A DNA stretch of 64,000 nucleotides from Pseudoalteromonas rubra (lineage in GTDB: Bacteria > Pseudomonadota > Gammaproteobacteria > Enterobacterales > Alteromonadaceae), in contig NZ_JXYA01000023.1 in assembly GCF_000967655.1 (NCBI RefSeq), forward strand, positions 1 through 64,000, in the 5' to 3' direction. Positions 37,170 to 46,832 of the stretch are shown here, piece by piece. Each line of letters opens with the position of its first letter. Positions within the stretch are counted from its first letter, which is position 1. Under the pieces are notes generated by a model. It ran no database searches. It was not told the origin of the DNA and saw only the letters and a list, made by a program, of their open reading frames with translations. Both the position numbers and the translations under genes were made by a program.

Positions 37170-39362
37170 ATGATAATACCCCATGCGCTGAGGACCTGCC
37201 CTGCACTTTTGCTGTGCTGTATCTGGCTGTTTACCACCAGCATACAGGCTGCTGAGGATGCGGATTTATTTGAGCTGAGTCTGGACGAGCTGCTCAACGT
37301 CACCCTCAGTGGCTCGGCCGTGCGCGATCTGAACCTGGAAACCACCCCTATCAGTGCCAATCCATTTAATCTGAGTGCGCTCAATCTGCCCTTCAGTATT
37401 GATGTCATTGAACGTAAAACCATGCGTGCACGCAGCCTGACCACAGTCACCGGCGCGGTCGAGAACCTGGTGGGTGTGATATCGGGCGAGTCACCCGCCG
37501 AGCCTTCGAGCTTTGCCATGCGTGGCTATATTCGTGATTCCGTCTCTGTGGTGCGCGACGGCATCAAGCTTGGCCCGGCTTCGATGACGATGCGCCCGCA
37601 CAATACCTTTAACCTGCAACAAATCGAGGTCATCAAAGGACCTGCCACGCTGCAATTTGGCCAGGGCACCGCATCCGGAGTGATTAACATGATCACCCGC
37701 AAGCCACAGCTGGACGCCCCCGTCAGCAGTGAAGCCTTTGTATCGCAGTCACGCTTTGACACCCGCGAATGGGGCGTGGGGTTGAATATGCCGGTGTCGG
37801 CAAGCACTGCTGCCCGGGTGGATGTGAATAAAACCCAGTCCGATGGCTGGGTTGCGCAAACTCAGTCTCATTCCCTCAATGCGACGGCGTCGCTGCTGTG
37901 GCAACCCAGAGCGGACCTCAGCTGGCTGGTGAGTTTTGATTACCTGGAAGATGACCTCCCTGCTTACTGGGGCACCCCGTTAGTCCCGGTTGATGCCGCC
38001 AGGGAGCCGAACAGTGACATCGTCACCAGCACCGATGATCGGGTGCTGGATCTGCAAACCCGCTATCTCAACTACAATGTTGCCGACAGCCGATCTGACT
38101 CCGAGCATTTGTGGTCACGCCTGAGTGTCAACTGGCAGCTCACAGAGGCGCTGTCGCTCAGCAATACCTTGTTCCATTTTAAAGCCGATCGCGCCTGGCA
38201 AAACGCCGAAAGCTATGTGTTTAACCCCGCCAGCGGACTGGTTGACCGGGACCGTTTTTTTGTTTTTCACGACCACACCTTTTATGGCAATAAGCTTGAA
38301 ATGGTGTATCACCACAAAATCGCAGACATACCCCACCAGCTGGCCTTTGGCGCGGAATTTAAAGCCACTGATTTTAGCCGGGAAAGGGGCTTTCCCGACG
38401 GAGACAGCGTCTCCTTATTTGCCCCCGTTGCCGGTCAGTTCGGTCCGTTAGACAAACACCTCAGTCCGACCGACATTCGCCAGTGGGGCATCTATCTGAA
38501 CAATGCCTTGTTGGTCACCCCGGACTGGCGCCTGTTTGGCGGGCTGCGTCGCGACCACATCCGGCTGGACCGGGACAATTATGACGCATCAGGTACTTTT
38601 CTTGCCGATGAAAGCTTTGCGCGCACCTTTACCCCACTTGCCTATCAGCTGGGTACCAGCTATCAGTTCAGTAAGTCGCTCAGCGCATATGCCCACTGGA
38701 GCACCGGACACGACCCGGTGGGGTCAAATATTTACCTGGTCAACGCCAATGAGAACTTTGATTTCACTGATATTCGTCAGTACGAATTTGGCATCAAAAC
38801 GATGCTGAGCGCATGGCAGAGCGAGCTGACCCTTGCCTGGTTTGATATCGCGCGGCGTAATATTTTGCTGCTCACCTCCCACGATACCGTGGGCAACTCA
38901 GGCACCCATGTGGCGCACGGGCTGGAGCTGGCCATCACCAGCCAGCCAATCGAGCATTTTCGTTTAGGGGGGAATATTGCCTATACCGATGCCAGCTACA
39001 GCTCCTTTGTCGATCCGGACTTTGGTGTCAACGCCAGCGGCCATACCCCACCGAATGTGCCCGAAATTGTGGCCAACGCCTGGTTTAGCTGGGATCAGAT
39101 TATGGGCTTACCGCTGGAGATTGGCGGCGGTGTGCGTCATGTCAGTGACCGCTATGGTAACTTTCAAAATTCAGTGACCTTTGCGCGCTACGAAACGGTT
39201 ACCCTGTTTGCCGCCTACCAGTTCGAACACGCCAGGCTCAATCTCAATGTGCGCAACCTGCTGAACGAAACCTATGCCCCCTGGGCAGACATTTTTTACC
39301 CGGCGCAGGCGGCCATTGCCGCACCAAGAACCGTTGAGCTAAGCCTGCATATTAACTATTAA
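37170..39362 (+). CDS. TonB-dependent siderophore-type receptor
   Basis: A 730-residue outer-membrane receptor. Signal peptide (cleaved near IQAAED), plug domain (about 60-190: NLVGVISGESPAEPSSFAMRG, QQIEVIKGPATLQFGQG, GVINMITRKPQ) and a 22-strand barrel ending in HINY. The RGYIRDSVSVVRDG and IKGP motifs are those of ferric-siderophore receptors of the FhuE/FpvA class. An extra N-terminal stretch LFELSLDELLNVTLSGS precedes the plug and recurs in many marine gammaproteobacterial receptors. It is transcribed alone; no siderophore genes are nearby. Confidence 0.9.
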   Translation: MIIPHALRTCPALLLCCIWLFTTSIQAAEDADLFELSLDELLNVTLSGSAVRDLNLETTPISANPFNLSALNLPFSIDVIERKTMRARSLTTVTGAVENLVGVISGESPAEPSSFAMRGYIRDSVSVVRDGIKLGPASMTMRPHNTFNLQQIEVIKGPATLQFGQGTASGVINMITRKPQLDAPVSSEAFVSQSRFDTREWGVGLNMPVSASTAARVDVNKTQSDGWVAQTQSHSLNATASLLWQPRADLSWLVSFDYLEDDLPAYWGTPLVPVDAAREPNSDIVTSTDDRVLDLQTRYLNYNVADSRSDSEHLWSRLSVNWQLTEALSLSNTLFHFKADRAWQNAESYVFNPASGLVDRDRFFVFHDHTFYGNKLEMVYHHKIADIPHQLAFGAEFKATDFSRERGFPDGDSVSLFAPVAGQFGPLDKHLSPTDIRQWGIYLNNALLVTPDWRLFGGLRRDHIRLDRDNYDASGTFLADESFARTFTPLAYQLGTSYQFSKSLSAYAHWSTGHDPVGSNIYLVNANENFDFTDIRQYEFGIKTMLSAWQSELTLAWFDIARRNILLLTSHDTVGNSGTHVAHGLELAITSQPIEHFRLGGNIAYTDASYSSFVDPDFGVNASGHTPPNVPEIVANAWFSWDQIMGLPLEIGGGVRHVSDRYGNFQNSVTFARYETVTLFAAYQFEHARLNLNVRNLLNETYAPWADIFYPAQAAIAAPRTVELSLHINY

Positions 39363-39373
39363 CAGGAACGGAC

Positions 39374-40705
39374 TCAGCCAAACACACAGCGAAAGCAGGC
39401 CCCCTGAGGTTTTTGCAAATAGATAAGATCGCCACCAAGACTGACCATGATCTGCCGTGACAGACTCAGGCCAATCCCGGAGCCCTGCTGTTTAGTGGTA
39501 AAAAAAGGCACAAACATCATATCCACCACATGGGGCTCCACACCCGGACCGCTATCACGAACTTCCACATACACCTGCTGCGCGTCGTTCTGTGCCAGCG
39601 TCAGGTGGATCACTGGCTGCACAGGTGTGTGTGCACCTGTTCGCTGCGCCTGCTCAATGGCCTGAATGGCGTTGGTCAGCAGGTTGATCAGCACCTGCTC
39701 AACCTGTCCGGGGTCCAGCATCACCAGCAGTTTGGTTGACACCGTCAGCTCACTTCGGATCCCCGCCTCATCGAGCTGGTTTTTGTGCAAGGCGAGTAAC
39801 CGCTCCAGCAAAGGTGCCAAGTCGGTGGGTTTGAGGCTGGGGCGCGGCAAACTGCTGAGCGCTCTGAAGCGGGTAATAAATTCTCCTAAATGCTCGGTAC
39901 GGGCCGCCAATGTGTTCAGCGCCAAAACCAGGTCGTCTTTATCGTCCTCATCATCAAAACATAATGTATCGGGCAACAACCCACGACAGGACTGAGCAAT
40001 CGAGGATAAAGGGGTAATAGAATTGGCTACTTCATGGGTTAACACCCGGGTCAGACGCTTATAGGCCTGCTGCTCTTTGTTGATCAGCGCGTTGTGGATG
40101 GAGGTCAGGGTGATCACCTTGCGGATCTGGCCCTGAATTTGTGCCACGCTGATCTGCACCGACAAGGTGTCCTGCTGCTCACCCCGCTGCCAGGGGGCAC
40201 TGGTTTTTAACTGAGTATCACAGCGCTGAATTAATTCGCCCAGATGTTCAAGCTGCTGCACACTGCTTACTGGCTTGCCCAGCAAGCGCGCCACTGCCGG
40301 ATTGGATTCAATCACCTTACCGTCGTTATCACAGACCAGCACCGCCAGCTCAATGTGCAAGAGTAAAGCCTGAAAAAACTGGGCCTGCTGTTCGGCTTTA
40401 AAACGTGCCGCCTGCAAGGTGTGACGGATCTCGTCATACTCCTGATGGAGCGGATGACTGGGGCCCAGCCGCAACGTGCTGTCGCCGTTTACCAGCGCCC
40501 GGATCACCGCCGTGCTTTGCCTTTGTTGCTGGCCAAACAGGGCAAACACCGCGCCCCCACATACCACTATCAGCAACAACAGTAACAACCAGGTGGCACT
40601 GAGCCCACCCTGAAGATAATGCCCCGTTGCGCCGCTGACCAGCATGCACAAAGCCCCCAGCTGTAAGGCCAACACCCAGCGGGGATGGCGTTTCAGATTA
40701 AGCAT
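39374..40705 (-). CDS. NtrB-like sensor histidine kinase
   Basis: A 443-residue kinase: two N-terminal membrane helices (about 11-30 and 36-56) with very little periplasm, a PAS-like domain (about 100-190), the H-box VLTHEVANSITPLSSIAQS and a HATPase_c with NLLTNAIQAIE, DSGPGVEPHV and GSGIGLSLSRQI. This form is typical of NtrB/NtrY-class kinases that partner sigma-54 activators. The activator gene lies nine bases upstream on the same strand. Confidence 0.92.
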   Translation of the reverse strand: MLNLKRHPRWVLALQLGALCMLVSGATGHYLQGGLSATWLLLLLLIVVCGGAVFALFGQQQRQSTAVIRALVNGDSTLRLGPSHPLHQEYDEIRHTLQAARFKAEQQAQFFQALLLHIELAVLVCDNDGKVIESNPAVARLLGKPVSSVQQLEHLGELIQRCDTQLKTSAPWQRGEQQDTLSVQISVAQIQGQIRKVITLTSIHNALINKEQQAYKRLTRVLTHEVANSITPLSSIAQSCRGLLPDTLCFDDEDDKDDLVLALNTLAARTEHLGEFITRFRALSSLPRPSLKPTDLAPLLERLLALHKNQLDEAGIRSELTVSTKLLVMLDPGQVEQVLINLLTNAIQAIEQAQRTGAHTPVQPVIHLTLAQNDAQQVYVEVRDSGPGVEPHVVDMMFVPFFTTKQQGSGIGLSLSRQIMVSLGGDLIYLQKPQGACFRCVFG

Positions 40706-40714
40706 AACCAGGCC

Positions 40715-42118
40715 CTACAAACCATATTTTTCTAAGCGCCGATACATAGCGCCGCGGGTTAACCCCAGCGCTTTGGCGGCATGACTGACATTGCCCTGAT
40801 AATGCTTGAGCGCAGCGCGAATTGCCCTTTGCTCCAGCACCTCTAAATCGAATGTATCGTAATCGTCACCCGGGCCTTTGCCCGGCGTGCTCTGAACTGC
40901 CGAATTTGCACCCAGCACTGAGCTGATATCCAGCCTGTCACCGTCAGACAGGATCACTGCGCGCTCAATAGCATGGGCCAGTTCGCGCACATTGCCAGGC
41001 CAGGCGTAGCCACACAGCGCGGCCATATCCTGCTCAGCGATCCGCAATGTGCGTTTGTATTTGTGTGCAAAGTGCGTCAGATAATAGTTCACCAGCAACG
41101 GGATATCCTCGCTGCGCTCACGCAGCGGCGGCAGGCGAATTTCGACAGTGTTTATACGGTAGAGCAGATCTTGCCGGAAACGTCCTTCATTGACCGCCTG
41201 TTGCAAGTTGTCGTTGGTTGCACAGATCAGCCGGATATCCACCTCAATCGCTTTAGTGCCGCCCACCGGCGTAACACAGCGATTTTGCAACGCCGCCAGC
41301 AAGGTGGCCTGCTGCTGCAAAGGCAGATTCCCCAGCTCATCTAGAAACAGTGAGCCGCCACTGGCCAGTTCAAAGCGCCCTATTTTATCGCTTTTGGCGT
41401 CGGTAAACGCGCCCTTTTTGTGACCAAACAGCTCGCTTTCGAACAGCGTATCGGAAATCGCCCCCATATCCAGGCTGATCATCGGCTGCGCAGCACGCAG
41501 ACTGGCGCGATGAATGGCATGAGCAGCCAGCTCTTTACCCGTACCACTCTCCCCGGTGATCAGGATATTGGCATCTGACTGAGCCGCTTTGTCTATGGTG
41601 GCAAACACCTGCTGCATGGCCGCACTTTGGCCCAGAAAATCAAATGCCGGGCCTGTTGATGACTCGGTTAAGGCCTGATTGAGCCCCTGCGTCTGGCGGG
41701 TCAGCTTACCCAGCTGCTGCTTGTCTTTGGCATGGGCAAATGCCGCCGCTACGGCGCCTAGCAGCTGCTCATTTTGCCAGGGCTTAGCAATAAAGTCCGC
41801 CGCCCCGGCCTTGATGGCATCGACCGCCAGCTGAATATCGCCATAGGCAGTCATCAGCAGCACCACAATACTGGGGTCCTGCTGGATGATTTTCTTCAGC
41901 CAGTAAAACCCTTCCTGACCGCTAATGGCATCGCGATTAAAGTTCATATCCAGCAGGATCACTTCAATGCCGTGGGCCCTGACCATGTCTTCAATATCGA
42001 ACGGGTTATCTGTGGTTTTAACCACCTGATAGTGTTGTTTGAGTAGCAGCCTTGCCGCAATCAGAATATCCGGATTATCGTCCACCACCAAAATGGCACC
42101 GGGTTGTTTTGCACTCAC
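40715..42118 (-). CDS. NtrC-family sigma-54-dependent response regulator
   Basis: A 467-residue activator: receiver (VVDDNPD; phospho-acceptor in VILLDMNFN), AAA+ domain (Walker A GESGTGKELAA; Walker B LFLDELGNLP; arginine finger region) and a Fis-type C-terminal helix-turn-helix (NVSHAAKALGLTRGAMYRRL). The sigma-54 contact loop reads GAFTDA instead of the usual GAFTGA. It is divergent from the HlyD-ABC operon, whose upstream region has a sigma-54 promoter and paired dyads, so that operon is the likely target. Confidence 0.94.
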   Translation of the reverse strand: MSAKQPGAILVVDDNPDILIAARLLLKQHYQVVKTTDNPFDIEDMVRAHGIEVILLDMNFNRDAISGQEGFYWLKKIIQQDPSIVVLLMTAYGDIQLAVDAIKAGAADFIAKPWQNEQLLGAVAAAFAHAKDKQQLGKLTRQTQGLNQALTESSTGPAFDFLGQSAAMQQVFATIDKAAQSDANILITGESGTGKELAAHAIHRASLRAAQPMISLDMGAISDTLFESELFGHKKGAFTDAKSDKIGRFELASGGSLFLDELGNLPLQQQATLLAALQNRCVTPVGGTKAIEVDIRLICATNDNLQQAVNEGRFRQDLLYRINTVEIRLPPLRERSEDIPLLVNYYLTHFAHKYKRTLRIAEQDMAALCGYAWPGNVRELAHAIERAVILSDGDRLDISSVLGANSAVQSTPGKGPGDDYDTFDLEVLEQRAIRAALKHYQGNVSHAAKALGLTRGAMYRRLEKYGL

Positions 42119-42175
42119 GCGCTGTCCCTGTGTTATTTTTATTTGCCTGCAAGCTTAGCGCATTGCATACGGATG

Positions 42176-42224
42176 TGTCCATTTATGGGCAGTTGCACAA
42201 GCAGTACTGTTCTATTAGCGGACA
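42176..42224 (+). promoter_or_regulatory. Candidate enhancer sites for the NtrC-type activator
   Basis: Two dyads of the form TGTyC...GGrCA: TGTCCATTTATGGGCA at 42176-42191 and TGTTCTATTAGCGGACA at 42208-42224. They lie about 65-115 bases upstream of the -24 element, the right distance for enhancer binding. The second is imperfect and one base longer. Confidence 0.45.
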
Positions 42225-42287
42225 CTTCTGCTCTGCCTCCACTAACAAGAAACCAGTAACCAACTGTATTTATTAGCTTTTAAAATT

Positions 42288-42303
42288 TGGCACGCCGCTT
42301 GAT
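42288..42303 (+). promoter_or_regulatory. Sigma-54 (-24/-12) promoter
   Basis: TGGCACGCCGCTTGAT matches the TGGCAC-N5-TTGC consensus with the -12 GC replaced by GA. It lies 48 bases before the adaptor start codon and faces the three-gene efflux operon. Confidence 0.7.
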
Positions 42304-42350
42304 TAACTGACTCCATATACCTGCAAAGAATCGACAACAGGAGTGGCACT

Positions 42351-43598
42351 ATGGATAAGAAAATTGAACGCTCAGGATTACAAAAACACCTGAAAACGGG
42401 CGTGGCCGTCGGACTGATACTGGCCACCGCCCTGGCTTATGCCTTTGTTCAGCCCGGCAGCACCGGGCGCAGTCAGACGGTGGCGCTTAACAGCCTGACC
42501 ATCAGCACCGTCAAACAAGGCCAGTTTATTGATGCGCTGAGCCTGCGCGGCCAGGTGGTACCAAAAACCACCATTTACCTCGACACCGTGGCAGGCGGGC
42601 GGGTTGAAGAGCGCCTGGTTGAGCAGGGTGAATATGTTGAACAGGGTCAGCCGCTGGTGCGCCTGAGTAACACCAACCTGCAACTGGATGTGATGAGCCG
42701 TGAAGCCCAGGTGACCGAGCAGCTTAACTTTTTGCGCAACACACAAATGAATATGGAAACCAGCCGCCTTAATCTGCGGCGCGACTTGCTGGAAATAGAG
42801 CTGCAGATCAACCATCTGAAAAGGCGCTACAAGCAGTCTGTTCAGCTGGCCAAAAAAGGCGTGCTGGCGCAGGACACTCTGGATGAGATAAAAGACGATT
42901 TAGCCTACTACCAAGCCCGCAAGGAGCTGACACTGGATCGCCAGAAACAGGAAAACACCATACGTGAGGTGCAGGTAGCGCAGCTCGAAGACAGTGCCGA
43001 GATGCTGCAAAAGAACCTCAAGTTTGCCCGACACAATCTCGACAATCTGCTGATCAAAGCGCCGGTCTCTGGCTACCTGAGTGAGCTGGACGTTGAAATT
43101 GGCGAATCGAAAGAGCGTGGCGCACGTCTGGGTCAGATAGATATCCCCGACGAATACAAACTCACTGTGCGTCTCGATGAGTTTTATCTGAACCAGGTGC
43201 ACAGCGGCATGGCGGTACAAGTGTCACTGGACAGCGAGCAAGTGAATGCGCAGGTAAGCAAAATTGATAGCCGGGTCACCAATGCGCAGTTTCAGGTTGA
43301 AGTGGCACTGCCTGCGGGACTGGCTGGCATCAAGCGCGGTCAGAATCTGGATGTCGCGCTGATGCTGGGAGACAGTAATGACAATGCCCTGCTGATCAAC
43401 CGTGGTGCGTTTTATACCAGCAGTGGTGGCAACTGGGTGTATGTGGTGGCAGGTGACAGTGCGGTGCGCAAAGACATAGTACTGGGCAAGAAAAACCGCG
43501 ATTACTTTGAAGTATTAGAAGGACTGGCGCCGGGCGATCAGGTGATCACCTCCAGCTACAGCCAGTTTGATAAAGCACAGACATTACAACTGAACTAA
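42351..43598 (+). CDS. HlyD/MacA-like periplasmic adaptor of the second efflux system
   Basis: A 415-residue membrane-fusion protein. N-terminal anchor (about 19-36), lipoyl half-motifs (VVPKTTIYLDTVAGGRVEE and NLLIKAPVSGYLSELDVEIG) enclosing a long coiled coil (about 115-225), and beta-barrel and membrane-proximal domains to the end. It links the inner-membrane permease to an outer-membrane channel. First gene of a three-gene operon with a sigma-54 promoter. Confidence 0.93.
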   Translation: MDKKIERSGLQKHLKTGVAVGLILATALAYAFVQPGSTGRSQTVALNSLTISTVKQGQFIDALSLRGQVVPKTTIYLDTVAGGRVEERLVEQGEYVEQGQPLVRLSNTNLQLDVMSREAQVTEQLNFLRNTQMNMETSRLNLRRDLLEIELQINHLKRRYKQSVQLAKKGVLAQDTLDEIKDDLAYYQARKELTLDRQKQENTIREVQVAQLEDSAEMLQKNLKFARHNLDNLLIKAPVSGYLSELDVEIGESKERGARLGQIDIPDEYKLTVRLDEFYLNQVHSGMAVQVSLDSEQVNAQVSKIDSRVTNAQFQVEVALPAGLAGIKRGQNLDVALMLGDSNDNALLINRGAFYTSSGGNWVYVVAGDSAVRKDIVLGKKNRDYFEVLEGLAPGDQVITSSYSQFDKAQTLQLN

Positions 43599-43631
43599 AA
43601 CCAGAATAACAACAGCCTGAAGGAATTGAAG

Positions 43632-44324
43632 ATGATTAAACTGACCAATCTAAGCCGGGTATTTCGTACCGAAGACGTAGAAACCATCGCGCTGAACGAG
43701 ATTGACCTGGAGGTTAATGAGGGCGAGTTTGTGGCCATTATGGGCCCATCAGGCTGCGGCAAATCAACCCTGCTGTCTATTTTAGGCATGCTCGACTCGC
43801 CCACTTCCGGCGCGTTTGAATTTGCCGGCACCGACATTGCCGGATACAGCGAAAAACGCCTTGCAGAGCTGCGTAAAGCGTCCATCGGCTTTGTTTTTCA
43901 GAGTTTTAACCTGATTGACGAGCTGACTGTATTCGAAAATGTAGAGCTGCCACTGCAATATCAGAACATTTCAAAAGCCGAGCGCAAGCAACGGGTTGAG
44001 GCAATTTTAAAGCGGGTTGCCATTGATCACCGCGCCGATCACCTGCCGCAGCAGTTATCGGGCGGTCAGCAACAACGGGTGGCCGTTGCCCGAGCCCTGG
44101 TGATCAACCCCAAACTGATCCTGGCGGATGAGCCCACCGGTAACCTGGACTCCAGAAACGGTGAAGAAGTGATGGCTATGCTGCGGGAGCTGAACCGCGA
44201 AGGCACCACAGTGATTGTGGTCACCCACTCCGAAAAGGAAGGGGCCTATGCCGATCGCCTGGTGCGGCTGCTCGATGGCCAGGTAATGCTGGATAAAGCC
44301 AACAGCGTTTGGCCAGCCGCTTAA
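43632..44324 (+). CDS. ABC transporter ATP-binding protein of the second efflux system
   Basis: About 230 residues, MacB/LolD class. Walker [11 protein letters not shown]-loop [11 protein letters not shown], signature [14 protein letters not shown], Walker [14 protein letters not shown] and H-loop VVTHSEKE are intact. ATG 43632 has AAGGA seven bases upstream; a TTG at 43626 is in frame but less likely. It sits between the adaptor and permease genes. Confidence 0.95.
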   Translation: MIKLTNLSRVFRTEDVETIALNEIDLEVNEGEFVAIMGPSGCGKSTLLSILGMLDSPTSGAFEFAGTDIAGYSEKRLAELRKASIGFVFQSFNLIDELTVFENVELPLQYQNISKAERKQRVEAILKRVAIDHRADHLPQQLSGGQQQRVAVARALVINPKLILADEPTGNLDSRNGEEVMAMLRELNREGTTVIVVTHSEKEGAYADRLVRLLDGQVMLDKANSVWPAA

Positions 44325-44362
44325 CGCCCTGTCATGCCCGGAATTAGAAGGAAGACCCCGTT

Positions 44363-46774
44363 ATGTTAGTGAATTATTTTAAAACCACGCTCAGGGCGAT
44401 TAAAAAAGACACCCGTCACTTTGCCCTTAATCTGGCCGGCTTTAGCATCGGCCTGGCGGCGGCCATTATGGTGGCGCTGTTTGGCGCCTATGAGCTGTCT
44501 TTTGACAAACAGCACCCCAATGCCGAGCGCGTTTACCGGGTACATACCGACTACCGCGCCTGGGGCCTGCAACTGATCGCCGCTTCCGATTCACAGCATG
44601 CCCTGAACATGAAAAGTCATGCTCAGGTGGAAGACGTGATGATGCTTATTTCAACCGACAACCTGGCCTACTCGGCCGAGCCGATGACGCTGGATGTGAG
44701 CGTGGCTGGTGAGCAGGTACGCCTGAGCAAGGTCTACCTGGCGACAGCCAATTTACCTGAGTTTATCAATATGACGGTGCTGCACGGCGACCTGGACATG
44801 GCCCTGAGCCGACCGGGTCTGCTTGCCATCAGCCGCGCCGAAGCACTGCGCCTGTTTGGCAGCGTCAACGCGGTGGGAAAAACCCTGTCGTACCAGCGCG
44901 GTCAGTACGAGATAGCCGCCGTCTTTGCTGATTTACCGGACAACACCCACTTTGTATTTGACACCCTTGCCGCACTACCCAAAGCGACCAAAATGCCCTT
45001 TATCGGCTATGTGTATATGCGCCTGAGCGAAGGCGCAGATGCCGCGCTGATTGCCAAACAGATGACAGAAACCATGCGCGAGCAATCGACTGGCCGACGT
45101 AAACTCAGGGCACTTGAGCTCAGCCGCCTGTCGGAGCTGCACTTTAACAGCAGTGGCCCGTTTGAGATGAAACAAGGGGGCTCGCGCCTGGTGATGCAGG
45201 TGTGTATTGCATTGACCATTTTGCTGCTGGTCATCGCCAGTGTGAACTTTATTAACCTCAACATTGCCGGTGCAGCAAAACGCGCCAAAGAAGTGGGCGT
45301 GCGCAAGGCGCTGGGCGCCAGTAAAACGCAACTGATCACCCAGTTTTTAACGGAGTCTTTGTTTATTGTGCTAATTGCCGCTCTGGTGGCACTGGCGCTG
45401 GTGGAAATGATGATCCCCTATGCTAATCAATTGCTGGAGCGCAGCTTGTCATTGAGTTTTTCACCGCTGTTTTTGGTCGCGGTCATGGCCGTGGTGGTGC
45501 TGATCGGGGTGATCTCCGGTCTGTATCCGGCGCTGTTTATTGCCTCTTTCAGTGCCAAGCGGGTACTCAGTGGCGACCTGCAACGTGGCAAAACCGCCAT
45601 TTGGGTGCGCAAACTCACGCTCGGGCTGCAAGGGGCTTTGTCTGTGGCGCTGATTGTGGCGGCTGCCGTGGTGTACACACAAATGGCGCTGATCAACGAC
45701 CTGCCGGTGGGGTATGCAAAAAACGATAGGTTGATCATCAAAAACCTGCCCGCAGAGGCGCTGTATCAGGAAGCCGAGCCCCGGGTGCTGAGAACCCTAA
45801 GGGCTTTGGATGGCGTTGCCCAGGTCACTCAGTCAGATACTTTACTGACGAACGATATGACCTCAGAGCTGTTTTTGGTGTTTCCTAACGGTGAGCGCCT
45901 GGAAGGCACGCAGCCGACCATAGCCACTGGCTTTCATGCGGTTGAAACTCTGGGACTGGAACTGATAGCCGGACGCGACTTTTCGCCTCAGTTTGCCAGT
46001 GACTGGATCCAGACCAGCGACGATAACATTCGGTCATTTTCTGTATTGCTGTCTGAGAGTCTGGCAAAACAAGCCGGCTACGACGACCCCAGCGTACTGA
46101 TTGGTCAAACCCTCAGCTCACACTCGGGCCGCGCCCGTGCTACGGTGGTCGGTATTGTCAGAGACATTAAAATTGGCTCTGCGCGCCAGCAGCAACTCCC
46201 GGTATTGCTGACCACTGGCGATATCAATGTGGCGATTGGCACTTTGGTGATAAAGCTGCAACCCGATGTAAACAAAGCACTGGTGATGCGTCAGGCCGGG
46301 CAAATCATTCGCGATGAACTAGCGATGCCAGAGGTGGAGATCAGCCTGATTGAAGACGACTATCAGCGCGCCCATATCAATGAGTTCCGAATGCAACAAC
46401 TAGTGCTGCTGTTCAGTACGCTGTCGATTGTGCTGACCTGCATGGGCATTTTAGGTCTGGCGTCATTCGCCACTATTCGCCGACAAAAAGAAGTAGCCGT
46501 ACGCAAGGTGCTGGGGGCTTCTCGCATCAGTATAGTGACCATTTTATCTAAGGAGTTCATTACCATAGTAGGCATTGGCGGCCTGCTGGCCATGCCTGTG
46601 AGCTACTGGGTAATGAACACCTGGCTGAACAACTTTAACGAGCGTATTGAGCAAGCCGGCTGGGTTTACGCCGCCGCCACGCTGGGCGTGCTGGCCATTA
46701 CCTGGCTGACCGTGGCCTGTCTGGCTTTTAAAGCGGCCAGCACCCGCCCTTCTTTAATACTCCGCTATGAGTAA
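44363..46774 (+). CDS. ABC transporter permease of the second efflux system, duplicated FtsX type
   Basis: An 803-residue inner-membrane protein with two MacB-core periplasmic domains and two FtsX transmembrane sets. Each FtsX half has the same cytoplasmic motif: KEVGVRKALGASKTQLITQF near residue 310 and KEVAVRKVLGASRISIVTIL near residue 710. It forms the pump with the ATPase and adaptor upstream. The substrate is unknown; it differs enough from the permease at 26341-28851 that the two systems are unlikely to be a recent duplication. Confidence 0.93.
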   Translation: MLVNYFKTTLRAIKKDTRHFALNLAGFSIGLAAAIMVALFGAYELSFDKQHPNAERVYRVHTDYRAWGLQLIAASDSQHALNMKSHAQVEDVMMLISTDNLAYSAEPMTLDVSVAGEQVRLSKVYLATANLPEFINMTVLHGDLDMALSRPGLLAISRAEALRLFGSVNAVGKTLSYQRGQYEIAAVFADLPDNTHFVFDTLAALPKATKMPFIGYVYMRLSEGADAALIAKQMTETMREQSTGRRKLRALELSRLSELHFNSSGPFEMKQGGSRLVMQVCIALTILLLVIASVNFINLNIAGAAKRAKEVGVRKALGASKTQLITQFLTESLFIVLIAALVALALVEMMIPYANQLLERSLSLSFSPLFLVAVMAVVVLIGVISGLYPALFIASFSAKRVLSGDLQRGKTAIWVRKLTLGLQGALSVALIVAAAVVYTQMALINDLPVGYAKNDRLIIKNLPAEALYQEAEPRVLRTLRALDGVAQVTQSDTLLTNDMTSELFLVFPNGERLEGTQPTIATGFHAVETLGLELIAGRDFSPQFASDWIQTSDDNIRSFSVLLSESLAKQAGYDDPSVLIGQTLSSHSGRARATVVGIVRDIKIGSARQQQLPVLLTTGDINVAIGTLVIKLQPDVNKALVMRQAGQIIRDELAMPEVEISLIEDDYQRAHINEFRMQQLVLLFSTLSIVLTCMGILGLASFATIRRQKEVAVRKVLGASRISIVTILSKEFITIVGIGGLLAMPVSYWVMNTWLNNFNERIEQAGWVYAAATLGVLAITWLTVACLAFKAASTRPSLILRYE

Positions 46775-46795
46775 CCGCCTTGCATAGCCACAACC

Positions 46796-46829
46796 AAGCG
46801 GCGCACTCACCTACTGGTGTGCGCCGCTT
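46796..46829 (+). terminator. Rho-independent terminator of the second efflux operon
   Basis: AAGCGGCGCAC pairs perfectly with GTGCGCCGCTT around a 12-base loop and is followed by TTTT on the plus strand, just after the permease gene. Confidence 0.88.
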
Positions 46830-46832
46830 TTT

